In this document: piece by piece, positions 25,201 to 39,000 of the stretch
Layout of the letters: every line of letters starts with the position of its first letter
How positions within the stretch are numbered: position 1 is the stretch's first letter
Assembly (NCBI GenBank): GCA_037975125.1
Contig: CM075851.1
Coordinates: forward strand, 125,321,134 to 125,385,133
Length of the DNA stretch: 64,000 bases
Direction of reading: 5' to 3'
Source of the DNA: Latrodectus hesperus
Taxonomy: Eukaryota > Arthropoda > Arachnida > Araneae > Theridiidae
The notes under the pieces: generated by a model
What the model was told of the DNA's origin: nothing
What the model saw: only the letters and a program-made list of their open reading frames with translations
Database searches by the model: none
Made by a program: the position numbers and the translations under genes

Positions 25201-28200
25201 ACACGTAAGCTAAATACGTAGTTCAGTAATCTTGTCATTTTAGTTTTTTAAATTGTATACATAAACATTAAAGTAATTTTATAACTTTTCATAAAATTTT
25301 ATTTTAAAAATTCTTTTTACTTAACGTTTTTTTTAAAATAATTTGAAATTATAAAATTGTAGAAAATGATAATTATATAGTCATTCGTGCTTATCTCTTC
25401 GCTTTTTTTTATATTTATTTTAAGTTGAAATTTTCATCTAAAGTCTCTGCAGAAATTGAAACCTCTTGATAAAACGCGTCAATGGATAAACTAATTTTCT
25501 ATTTTTAAATTTATCTTGTTATATTAAGTGGAAGTGTCCCCACGCAAAAAAAGATTAGCCTATGAATTTGATATGAAATGTTTGTATAATCAGAATTCAT
25601 TATCTCTGTCGAAGAATTTTCTTTTTTATACGTATAGATTTTTTCAAGTGTGTGTGTTCGCATTTTTTTAAAATCAATTTTCTGTTTTATTTTCTTTTTT
25701 GACAGAAAATGTTGCTTTAAAAAATCCCCAGTTTTATAATTTGACATTTATTTAAAAGAAGAAATCGACACCATGGGTTACGGTTCTCAAAATTTTAACA
25801 TCAAACTATAAAATTTTATTGTACGTGGGCTCACTCTGTCAACACACGAGATTTTTTCCGGAAATCGAACATCCCTTCTTTCATACGTTTGACATTGTTT
25901 CCTGCCAGAAGATTTTATTTAAAAGAAAAAAGTGGACATTGAATAAATTTATCATTTCTTTGATGAAAAAAAAATGGAAACTCGTTTATTGTTATTCCCA
26001 CTTTGAAATACAAATTGCACGTTTTCAATGTCGAACATAAACATCTCCGTAGAAATGACCATTACTAATTGTTGTTGCACCGGCATACTCTTCTATACCT
26101 AGCTCTGAATGAGCATCACTGGTCAAATTCAGTTTATAGTTTAAATGTTAATGTTTTTATGCTGATAATATATTTCATGAGTAAAATGTCCTCTTTGCTT
26201 AAATTAGTGACATTTTAAGGCTTTCCATATAAAATTACAAAAGTTGGATCTAGGCTTGACATTGAAATATGAAAATTAAGTATTGTATTTTTATTTATAT
26301 TTATTACATATATTTTGTAATATGTGTTTTAACACTGGAATATTTACTGCTTCTGATTGTAGATGTGAAATTTTTATTTTAAATTGAAATATTTAAACTG
26401 TTTCAAATTATCAGTTTGTAAAATTTATGACGGAAAATAGAACCTGAGTAAGGCAGGGACATATAATCCGGATCCCCAGATCATAGAAACCCCATATCAA
26501 ATTGAATGCTCATTTTATACGTTGTCAATCGAATAGTATCGTTTTCCATATCGAACAGAAGTTTGTTGTTGTGAAGCAGAGGGACTCCTCAATATAGTTT
26601 TTGCTCCGAGTCTCAATTAATTAGGTCTGGCCCTTACTTAAAATAGCACTCAAAGTTCGAAGCTGGGAATACGTTTTACAATATTAGAGTTATGAAAAAT
26701 GTTGAAAACATTGTTTTCGATGCCGATCGATGATAAGCTTGTAGCAGACTACTAATAAACGCTTTGGCTCTCAGCTGAACATTTATCAGATTTCCATCCT
26801 TGAATAAATCTTTGTAATTGTTGCGATTCCATCTTTGAACCCAAAATTAATGCAAAGCGGCAAACCAAACCTGAAGTTATTTGGAGAAAAATGTGCTGGA
26901 GAACTTCTATACAAAGGAATTTTTTTACAAAGGAATTATTTTAATCAAATGACTGTCATAACACGTGGAAACTTATCTGGAAAGCGTTTGATAAAAAAAA
27001 AGTTCTTTTCTTAAGTAGCCAAGTTGGTAGTTGAATAATTATCAATCTTCATAATCCATAGTGTTATGTTCCTAATTTGTGAGTTCGATGCTTCTCTGTG
27101 AATTTAACAATAATTTAAAATCCGCTTTAAATTGTTGGTTCCGGGCAAATTAACCCTTGTGGACAAAAAAAAACTTTAAGCATCATGATTACTTTTGGGA
27201 TCACGATAGTGTGATTTACTAGCCATGAATAAAATGTTTTTTTTATCGTTATTTTAAGGACACGATACAGTAGAAAATCTAAATTTTATTATTGGGGAAA
27301 AAGAATAGTTCTATGTTGATAAATAATTAAAAAATATATATATTAATGGATTGATATAAACATATCACACGCATAAAAATATCGTAGAGTACACTACTTT
27401 GTTATCCCTGATATATTGCTTTTGGTTTGGGTTACACTGGTTTTGCGAAATTTTTCAAAGAACTAGAGTCATTAATCTGCAATAACGTCAATCGTAATTT
27501 AGTAAAAACATCCTTTCAATGTATTAATTTTTCCCCTTCAAATATAATTTAGAGCCATGTTTATCAGTAGGTACATCAATATCTACTCTTAATTCTAGGG
27601 CAAGGAATATTTTCAAATTCCGAAGAAAATTCCATTATTCAATAATTAGAGATTCACAAGCATTTGTAATGTTAATTCGCCTAAAACTATTAATTCTTTG
27701 CTTCGTAAATTAAATATTTTTTCTTAGAAATACAAACTGAAACACTACTTCCTAAAAAAAATTGTCAGTGAACTTTAAATTTGGAATAGTAATCATAAGT
27801 AAATGAAATATTGATAAAGTGCGAAAATAAATATTAGACGTTAAGAATTTATTTGACTTAACATACTTGAGTTCTAAGTTGATTCTTTACTAAACCTTTT
27901 TAAATAAGAGTTCATAAATTTGTGGAATTATGATATGCATCGAATCATTATTTCCGGGATTTTCTTTTTAGTGTTCTTGAACCTATAGAATGAGGTTTCT
28001 GAAAAATTTTGCGATCATTGTATAGTTTGCATCTTGTTGAAAGTATTGAACTCGTAGGATTATAGAAACTTTGCGTTTTTATTTCTTACTGTACATGAGA
28101 TTTCCTTGATGAAAGGAAATCTTGCTGTGTAAAGTCAGTTGATCATCTGTTTGTTGAGAATTTAAAGTTCGTTTGAAATCATGCATATAGTATAAAAATG

Positions 28201-31200
28201 TATTTTAAATGCATTAAATCATGCATGCGAGATTTATTTCTGACATTAATGAATTGACAGCTAAATACAGCTCGAGTTTTTATTTCTACAATTCATGCAT
28301 TGAATTCTGACTTCAGGCATGAATATTCGTAACAATTCGCAATCCGGTTTAAGACAAATTTCCAATAAAAAAAGCCGTTGTAGCATAAAATATAATAACA
28401 GAATGATAACCAAATTTTAAATTTAAAATTTGCTTTTAGTTAAGTTTGTGTTTCTTCATTTATTTTATTTAATAGATGCTCTCTTCCGGGAAATTTTGAT
28501 AGTAATTTTTTGAGGATTAAATGATATGTGCCAATATTTTGATAAAATTCTGAATTTTTTAATGATTTTACTATATTTTAGTTTTATAATTTTATATTTG
28601 TATTTGACTTTACAATGATTCAGTCAGAAACAATTATATTTTTAATGTGGTTGGTGAAATAGCTAAATTTTATTTACTCTTTCCGGATCTTAATTCATTC
28701 AATATAACTTTAATTCCCATACATTTCCATAATGCTATTAATTTCAAGGATTTTTACTAAAAAAAAACTTGTCAACATTTTTTTTTAACGCAGAATTATT
28801 TTTGAAAGTCGAATGATTTTAAAACAGATGTTTTATTATTAATTATCTTTGATTCTTAGTTACTTTTGAATGTCACAAAAAATACTGCTTAGAGTATATG
28901 TATTTTTACTGTTCAGCGCAACAAATTTCTACACACTTTGAGAGTGCTGCAGTGAAGCAGACAAATTCCCGTACAAAACCATTGCATAACCTATATATTA
29001 GTCCATGAAGGGTGAGTCGAGATACTATCGCAGACGAAAAATCATTGATTTATTAGGCACTTGAGGGTGGATGGTAAAATGCGATTTTTCTTGTTCTCAG
29101 TCCTTGAACTCCCTCTTGAAATCGTTAGTGTACGGTTCCGAACATAAGATAGGTCAAGTGAGCCTTATGAGTGTTTCTCGCGATAAAACAGTGAGTAATT
29201 AAAAAAAATATATATTCCGCTTCTGTTTCAAAGCCCGGCTGACCCGTTGGCCTGACTCATACCGAGAATGCGCGATTTTTTTTACGAACCGCCAGCAACA
29301 CAGCCGCCACTGACCTCATGATAGCACTTTCCCCATTTTTAATAGCGATTCCTCCTATCTTGCCTTTTTTGAACAGGGTGGTGTTGACACATTTTATGCC
29401 AAGCGAATTCTGACACTGTGATAAAATTATTTCTCGGAAAGAGAGAGAGAAATCGGCGGTACGTGGATTGCTCCGATTCGAACATTTTAATTGTGATGGA
29501 ATTTTTTCTGTGAATGTGTGTGCTTGCTAACTCTGCGTTATTTGTGTTTTAAGCTTGTCATACTTTTTTTAGCTCCTATTGATGAAGTTGCGAAAAAGTA
29601 AATAAAAAATGAATGTTTAGTGAAATACATTTTTAGAGTTTTTTATGCAGTTCTTATGCATTATTTTACAAAAAGGAAGTAATTAAAAAAATCATAATGT
29701 GAATATATTTGTGGATAAGCAATTCCAATCTGAAAATATAAATGGTTACTATCAAATGTTGGATAAAATAACATTTTATTGTTCATTCACATTACTTATA
29801 CATAACGGAAGAAAAATAAAAGAATTTCTAAAACGTTTGTTTTAAAGTATATGTTGCAGTCAAAATTCATTTTATTTATTCAACTAACTTATTAACAAAT
29901 GTCATTTGTCCAGGTAAGTTGTCAATTGATCTCCAGAATTTCGGATTAGCATTTAAATGATGAAAATAATTAAATTCAATATTATTAATTTATTAACTTC
30001 AACTAAAAATGTCAAAATAATGAAAAATATTTCCTTAGAAGTATTTTCAAACAATATTTTAATAATTTCTGAAATCTTGATTTTTATGTACTGATGAAGC
30101 TTACGATACAAAAATGAAAACAATACCAAAAATGAAGTCACCACTTACATTATTTGTACGTCGACCTAATTCTACCGTGAATGTTTATAGTTTTAAATCC
30201 ATTTTAAACTACTAATATCTATCCAATTAGAGAGTTCTAATTTTCGACGGTAATTTCATTCACCTTTCATTGGAATTCAAGTGCACTTTAACCCGCAAAG
30301 AAATATTTGTTAAATTATCAATTTCTTAAACTAAAACTACACATTATTAAAGTTTGTAGCTGAGCTACAGTTTATCTATCCAATGAAGATAGAATTTCCA
30401 CCGACTCATAATAATTTGGAAGTCAAGAAGTAACGCATTACCTTTGGAACCTTTAAAAATAATCTAAGGAATACGTGTATATTTTGTATACAGTCATAGA
30501 TTTTCTATTACTGACTTTAATAATGAAGATATCGGGATGATCAGTGTTCTAGTCTTCAGTTGAATAAGACTACAGTTCAATTTCGTTCTCGAATTTGGAT
30601 ATTTATAGTGTTTCCTTAAACCTATGAATCGAATGAGTCCATGTAGATAAAATATCCGTAGTGACAATTTAAACTACTTATAATGACATTTATGGCCCTT
30701 TCCACTAAAATTAATAATCTGAAATTATCTTTACTATCTATATAATAATGAAAATAGAACTATTAATAAAAATAAAAATTTTTATCTAATGGGGAAGAAA
30801 AACTAAATTTTAAAACTGATCAGCTTATATAAAGTATAAACTCATACGTTTTGCAATACATAGAAAGTATCACCTATTCATGTATATATTCAGTATCGTG
30901 GTGTTGTTAAAAGCCTTATAAATCTCTCTATTTCCTGTTTCTCATTTGTCTGCGGTTACTGGGAGTTCCGCGAAAGATGTCTGTATTCAAATTGCGGAGG
31001 CTTCTTACTGAGAAATTAGTATTCATTATAGCCTAAGCATCTGTCACGCTTCGAACATTCAGCCGCCAACTCGTATAATTTAATTATACCTTTTTATCTC
31101 ATAAATTAACTTAATCACATAAAAAGGATAGGCATGACGGAATAGTTTTAAATACACGTCAAAAAAGATTTAATTATTGTCAAGACTTGCACAAAGCAAC

Positions 31201-32983
31201 ACAAACCGGAAGCTTTCTCTTCAGATAAAAACATCGCCTTCTTTAATCTTTCGTAACTATTTTATTCGACAATTTGTGAATGACAAAAGATGTTATTATA
31301 ATAGACAAATACCAGTGGTATGAATATAATTTTTAACTGCGTTTTTACCTTTTTGCTATCAAAAAATTTCTACACGTTAAAAAGTTTTCCCCCATACTTT
31401 CTTTCCTTAACGTAAATGTAACTTCAGTAGTTCTTTATATTCAAATTTGCTATTTTTTAGGAGTTTAAAAACCTCAACGTATTCAGAGCCCAATTTCAGT
31501 TGACGCTGAAAAAATTTAAATATTAGGGGGCTTAAAATTTTAATTGTAACCAAATGCCGTTTCTTAAAAATAGATCATTGTAACTGGCTGAGTTCTTGTA
31601 ATGTATGGATTACCAGTAACGCGCATTATAACTGCATCGGCTGAAGTCAATGTTGAATTTCCTTATTTGTGAAACACAGTCATAACTTAAAATTTTGGGA
31701 TCTCAGGACATGAGTGCTTGACTAAGTGCTTTGTCATGCCATGCTCACATTAAGGCCTGAACGTATTGACATTTCCATGCTTTTGTAATTTTAGAATAGT
31801 TTTTTTAGGATTAAAGAAGTCGAACGAAATCTCCTTGTACGGCAAATGCCACGAGGCTTACAGAAGTACATTCAGCCTAAAAGTGATTTACAAAGCTACA
31901 GGGACAACAAAAGAGTTAAAAGTTTAATTGAAAAATTTCTGTGAAACAGCCATCGATCGCGCCAATACTTTCCCACAGGTTAAGAAAAAACCGGGGGCCA
32001 ACAAATGGAGAGATATTTTAATTCTGTTCTAGAAAACGTTCGAGCCCTTGCATGAATAACTGTTGACCATGAAAATTTTATTTCATATTATAATCAAAAG
32101 TAGATTCGCGTGGGTTAAGAAATTTATCTTATGGTCACACTAATTGACGATTCTTTATAGTAACTGAATACTTAGCACTGGAGTTCAGTTCAACAATTTG
32201 GGAGTTGGATTTCCATGTTGACTATGGAAGTTTTCTGTGATATGGAAATAATTTTAAATTTTTGTTTCCTTTTCCATATTTATCTTTCTGCAGAAAGCGA
32301 TCATAGAGTGATAAATTAAATAAAACAAATTAATTATTAGAAAATGGTCTTATGGAAAGCTTTAATGCGAGCAACAACTTTTAAAGCCTTATTTTGTCAG
32401 GTCTGACTGCTGAAGGGCTAGCTCTTTGGTTTTCAGTAGTTCGTAAGTTCGAATTCCGCCTTGGGCTCAGTGTTTGCAGTCGTTGAGAATCTACTTTAAG
32501 CTGTAGGTCCTGGTCTAATTAGCTGTTGTATACAAAAAATGACCACTGAGTGACAAACTAGACTAATGACGCAAAACATCTAAAATCACTGATCAGTATA
32601 GAATAATATCACTGTCCAAATTGTTTTAAATCACTCTTATCAAAATGATGCAAATATAATGATCAATATATTAAAAGCAACTCAGAAAATTATAGCTTAT
32701 ATATCCATAGAGAGAGATTTACTAATATTTTACAGATTTTAGGCTCTATTCCTATCTCGGCCGTGGATGTTCATAGAAATTTGATGTATTTAAATTGTGT
32801 ATTGATTTGTTTGTCGCTCAATAATCACTTTTCGCATACTAGGGCTTATTAGACATTGACCTATGTGGATTCCCTTTAAATTGTTGCTCCCGGTTAAATT
32901 TGCTCTTCTGTACAAAAAGTAAAGCGTCAATCAAACCAAACTATTTCAGTATGGATTTCGATATATGGATGATTCAAGTTTGC

Positions 32984-33061
<78 letters not shown>

Positions 33062-36000
33062 GGGATAAGGTTAAAACAATAAATTATTCGCAATTATCTT
33101 CGGTTATGTATTTGATGTAGACTAATATTATTAAATAAAAAAACTGGATTGGCAAATGTTTTGACAATTATACATAAAAACACATCTTTCCGCCCAAAAC
33201 AGTTTTACATGCTTAGATTCCAATAAAAATCATCTATAAGTTTTTACTGAATTATTGCGTGTATAAATTAAGATTCGTATTGATTATTCGACTCAAATTG
33301 AAAAAAATCTTCAAGATAATAGAATTTTTCATTCTAATATTCAAAGTTCTATTGTGTTTTTGAACTAATTTCATATACATAGATATGAATATATTTTGCA
33401 GAATTGAATTTTTCGGAAGAAAATTTAGAAGTCTTGATTAAAGAAGCAAACGCTTTAAGAGATTAAATTAAAGCTTTTTCTTCCTTAAACAAGACTTCCA
33501 AATTTTCAAATTAAAAGGCCAGGCAAATGAGCCAGTAAATAAAATTATTTCCCACAACTGCATACCATAGAAATTTCGTAATCCAAAATGTTACTCTAAT
33601 CTGTTTTTCATCCTACTCACCCAAACTATAAGTATGAACCGATAAAATACCTTAAATTCTCCCAACGTGCCGAACAATAAATACTACCTTTGTTCAAAAG
33701 CCTCTCAGTGGCAGAACCGGATTTTTTAAATGTGTTTTTATTTTTAAGTCGGCGTAAGAAAAGTTTTTTCTTTTATTTCATGTTTAACATTCAAGGGGTC
33801 AGCTGAGAGGTGATGTTACACCCTGCAAAATTTATTCAAACTATTTTGCAGCCTGAATTCTCTTTCGCCAAGTATGCAATCTCTTCTTGCAGACACATTT
33901 TTCTTCTCTCTAGAATCGTATTATCTGGTCAAAAAGGTCAACTATCTAATCTCTTGAGCTATCCCTTATACAAAAAGAATATCAAGGAAAGAAGAGTATA
34001 TATTCTTAGCATTTGTTGAAACATGAAAGTATTAAATCTGGATTTAGTTTGTGACTCCTGCTTAGGCTTGGCCGAGGTGCCAGTGAGTGGTTTGCGTTTT
34101 GCCCTTTCATTAAATAAATGCTTCGTAAGTAGGGGTGCGGATATTGGTAGTGGCTCACAGAATTTACTTTAAAGATCTCGAGCTTATCATACCTCGTCTG
34201 TAAATCGATAAACGCTTAGAAATTGGAATGGGTCGAAATCCATTTAAAACCCTTGTTTTCAGTCTATTAGCTATCTTGTGAAAAAAATGATCGTATGAAC
34301 CAAAAGCATTGTGTATTACTATTTAATATCAAAATTTTTAAATTTGGTGAATTAAAATTTATAGAGCTTAGAAAATATAAAATTTCATGAACTGTTTTCC
34401 GCATTATTGTAATTTAAGTGATGCCATGACATATGTTAGTCAAACATTTATTTGTAATGATACTATTACTATTTATATATTTCAGTGAATATAAATGTGT
34501 TAAACTGAAAATTTTCTAAATTTATTAACATTTGAATAACTTTCAATAATATAAAAACAATCATTTCGAAAATTGAATTTATGAACTCTAGTCACTGTGC
34601 AGCATCGATTATTAGCACTTACACATTGGTCCTGCAACTTTTCAGTCTGAATCAATTTTTCTGTAGTTGTAATGTGATACATCCTAAGTCGCCTAATGAG
34701 ATATGTTTGTACTTTTCAGATGTGATCAAGTGAAAATGAGAGAGAGGGATAGCGCACTCAATAAACTTTCTCTCCGATTTCCTTCGTCCCTATATGGTTA
34801 GCGCTCTTGCCTTCGGTTCAACAGTTCGTGGGTTCGAATCCCACCTTGGGTATGGATGTTTGTAGTGGTTTGGAATCCACTTTAAGCCGTAGGTCCCGGT
34901 CTAATTAGACCTCGTGTGCAAAAAATGACCGTTGAGCGACAAACAAACCAAACCAAACCTTCGTCCCTATATTAAGCCTTGATGACAGCCAAATGTGACC
35001 TTTGTTCCAGTTGCTCATGGGTTCGAATACCACAAGACCTAGCCATTTGGAATCCTCTTAATTGTAAGACCCGGTTTAATCAGCCCTCGTATGCGAAATG
35101 ACTGTGCAGTAAACTAATCCCACCAATTGATTACATTAAATTATACGAATTGGAAAAAATTGTACAGCAAATTCAAAGCACTTTAATATATTAAGTTATT
35201 GGGTGCTTTTAGTTAAGGCTAGATATCGCTATTTTGGTCTGTATTAGAGTATCACTTTTCATTTTCCCACTTTTTATTAATTTATAGCGTTGACTGAGAG
35301 AAGTTTAGTTTTACATTTTAAATGGCACTTAAAAAAAAAAGATTTTTAGATATTTAACATGTCATATGAATTACTGTGAGCAAATGTCGCATGGCCAGGT
35401 TCTTAAGTACACTAAAATGCGACTACTACTCCTGAAAGTTTAAAATGAGTTTTGGACTATTACAAACATAGCTGTGCTGAACATGGGAATAAAACCCATG
35501 GCTTGTATTGAAGGCTTAAATTGTACTAATCTGTACTATTTCTTCAATAATATAAAAATGAGTTAATCCTATAAAAAAGAAAAAAATATTGTCATACACT
35601 CTATAAGATGGAATAAAATTCCATTCAAATGGAATGTATTTTCATTATTTTACTTTAAGTCCATTCAAACTTAAGGAAATTAACTAATGGAAATTGAATA
35701 TTTTTTAAAATAATTACCAAAAACAAAATCGTAAAAAAGATAAACAAACCTAATACCTATCGAATTATTTTTTTAAAGAATAAAAATATTTTGTTAGACT
35801 TGTGATTTTTAGTTACAAAAGCCTTGAAACGGAAAATGACAAATTGAAGAGAACTATCTGTGAAGTTTAAGCAATTCCAATTTTTAAAGAACATGCCAAT
35901 GATATAGTTTTGTCACTTAAATATTTTTTAATATATTTCTTAGTGTTTTGATAAAAGTGTCAGTCTAGCTGAACTGAAATTTTTAGAAAAAAGGGGAGAA

Positions 36001-39000
36001 AAATATAACCTCAATTCTGAATACAGCTCGAATGTAATTTTCGAGGAGTAAGCGAAGCAATCTACGACTCTTAGATTAAACTGTCTAATACGGAAATAAG
36101 GGTATGGAAGAAGGCAATGACTGAAAGTTTAAAAAAGATGTATGAATAAAATAACACGTACCCTGCCATTATCTTAACAACTAAAATTACAACCACTGTT
36201 TTTCTATTTTCTTTAAAGGAAAGCTTTTCCAAATAAGGGACACACAGCTAAATGGTTAGTTCTGACCTTCAGTTCGTGCGCTCGATTCCCACCTTCCCTG
36301 CTTATGACTGTTCGAAGTTCACGTAAAATTAATACAAATTTCTTACTAGCAACTTTCATTGAGGCTATAACACATAATTTCCCTAATCAAATATTAATTC
36401 ATTTATTAAAGCTAAATGTTGTACAGAATGTCTTGAAATACCTTTTTAAGCGCATTGTGAACAGATGAGAAATCAGATATTTGATGGTGACACGATTTTA
36501 TTTCGTTTGGCTTCTCCAAAAGGGACATTAAGGACTTGAGAGCATGGAAGTAGGGAAATTTTACTAGTCTGGGTGCGTTCTTTGGATATTAGAACATTTT
36601 TTATACTCTGAAATGTTAAGCATTTACTAAATAACCTGTAATCATATTTACACCATTCAAAAGAAACTTAACACATCTATTGAAATCTTCTAAATTTTAA
36701 TCTTTTAGTCTAATCGTCCGTAGGTCTGATTAGCCCTCGTGTGCAAAAAATGACCGTTGAGCGACAAACAAACCAAACTTTAGTCTAATCGTTTGTTCTT
36801 AAGCTAACTTTTTATGCCTTGCCTTAAAAATTAAAGACAGATATTTTAAATAGCCCTCGATGAAAATCTTACTATTTATACGACATTTTTTATTTATTTT
36901 TTTGACAAAAATTAAGACCTTATAACATGAATTGAAATATAATTCTGTTTGAAATTGGCGCATATGAAATTTGATTTTTAAAAAAATTGGTGATGAAATA
37001 GCCAAAAAATTTCTACAATCATGCATCTTCCGTATTTTAATTAAGGAATTTTGAAGTAGAATTAGTTTAATTTTAGATTTTCGTAGTTAATACGTTTGAA
37101 GGAAAAGGAATTAAAAACATACACAATTGAATAAGAATTTTTTAATAAAAAAATTTAAAGGCATTTGTTGGAGCCTTTAAAATAATTTGAAATGAATGGT
37201 TGCTTGAATTTTCATAATTAATATAATGAGTTATTCATTGTGTACACTTTTAAAGTAAATGAATTAAAACTTTAAATCCTTTATTTTCAATTTTGAGGTG
37301 GTAGAAATTCTGACTTTTAACGTTTAGTTAGCAAATAATTCTTCTAGATCATTATATAGAAATAACTTCAAAATTACTTAATTTTCTTATTCCTCAATCA
37401 TTATCTGGCGGCTCGTTTCATTTTGGATGGCAAGCATTATGTAACATGAAGAACCCAAATTAATTTTGGTTTTCTTAAAAAAGCTATTTAGAGAACACAA
37501 ATTAAGGACGACAAAAAAAAAAAACATGTTACCGCAGAAAATTAACGTTTCTGAAACGTTTTCTATAATAGTTGCTTTTAGTCCTTTTTTATCTATTAAT
37601 GTTTGACATAGAGTTGAGAAATATAACATTTTTGTATGTAACTGCATCTAACATTTAAAGATGAAAAAATGAATATTAAAAATTTCCTAAATATTTACCA
37701 AATTATTTTAAAATGGGTTATTATAGATGGCGGATAACTTTTAATATTATCTTACATTAATCTCAAAAATTAAATCAGATTACTCTTATTACAATCAAAG
37801 CTGTGTGTATAAACTACAGAATATTTTGGTATTTTTGCACAATTCATGCATTCTATGAGAGCAATAATAAAAATTTTTATATTATATTTACGGTCTATAT
37901 GCGCACATTTTAACTTCCCAGAACATAAATTTCTTCAATTGCTAACATATTTTAAGTTGAAACGAAAGTTCCGTGGACGGTGATTACAGCACGTGTTCAT
38001 TTCATTTCAGATAGCAAAGATATTGTTGACTGCAAGTTGAAACTCATCCTTGGTCTGATATGGACCTTGATCTTGCACTATTCCATCTCCCTGCCCATGT
38101 GGGAGGGCGAAGAAGGAGACTCTGTCTTCGACAAGAAGGGTGGACCATCCCCCAAGCAGAGGCTGCTCGGATGGATCCAGAGCAAGCTACCAGATTTGCC
38201 CATCAACAACTTTAACTCTGACTGGAATGATGGCCGAGCTGTCGCAGCTTTGGTGGATGCTTTGGCTCCAGGTAAAAATTGTTTTCACTTTTTTAATCCT
38301 AATTATTATGCCAATTTATATTTTCAAATTTTGATAAAAATCCTTTTCATTTAATAATTAACAACTATCTTTTAATAATTAAATATCTAAATAAAAACCT
38401 TCTGTTGATTATTTAGAGCTTTAAGATAATTAACGCATAACGTAATTAAAGATATTCAACATTGCTTATTTTTTTCCGTTAGTTATTTTGATGTAGTGGT
38501 TAAAGAATTTTTCAGTTTGGTGCTTTGTTTTCTCAAAATTGTTTTCAGCTTGCAGGATAAATCTTGATTCAATAATTTTGATCCAATTAGATATACTCCA
38601 ATCGACGTGTCATTTCCGTTTTAACCTTCCTCCTCTGTCATGGACAGACAAAAGAATCCAAACTCAGTGCTGTGGGACTTACAATCCATTATTATACAGC
38701 ACAATAATGGACTGCAACTCGAGTATTCACAGCGTCTACAGTCACAATATTTAACGATATAATTTCGTTATACAAACTGCAATGATAAACATTGGATATT
38801 TTATTTTTGCTTTCCTTTATTTTTCTTTTAGTAATAGTAAAACTATAATTTATTTTCGAAATCCTTCTAGAGGCATCGATCTTGGATTAAAGTTCAAGAA
38901 GGGTGGACCATGCGCGAAATTTAAATTTAAACGTATTGTTTCTGTATTTGCAAGAGAAAATGTTTCTGGGCGTTAAAATTTTTGTAGAATGTTGAAATTA

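Larger units (their letters stand above)
13271..38010 (+). other. cher: Filamin intron 1 (24.7 kb)
   Basis: GTAAGC to TTTCAG, phase 1, splitting CH1. It holds most of the recognisable mobile elements of the window, listed separately. Unlisted parts (13271-13567, 14294-17985, 18350-20019, 20640-22159, 24741-26070, 26141-27009, 27176-28899, 29471-32403, 33059-34054, 35121-36234, 36793-38010) are AT-rich, with no exon or clear repeat that I can support. A weak SINE-like trace lies at about 16770-16860. Confidence 0.9.

Noticed and set aside
37980..38010. In-frame extension of exon 2 upstream to an ATG-like start
   Set aside because: The acceptor TTTCAG at 38010 and the family alignment place the exon start at 38011; the upstream residues match nothing.
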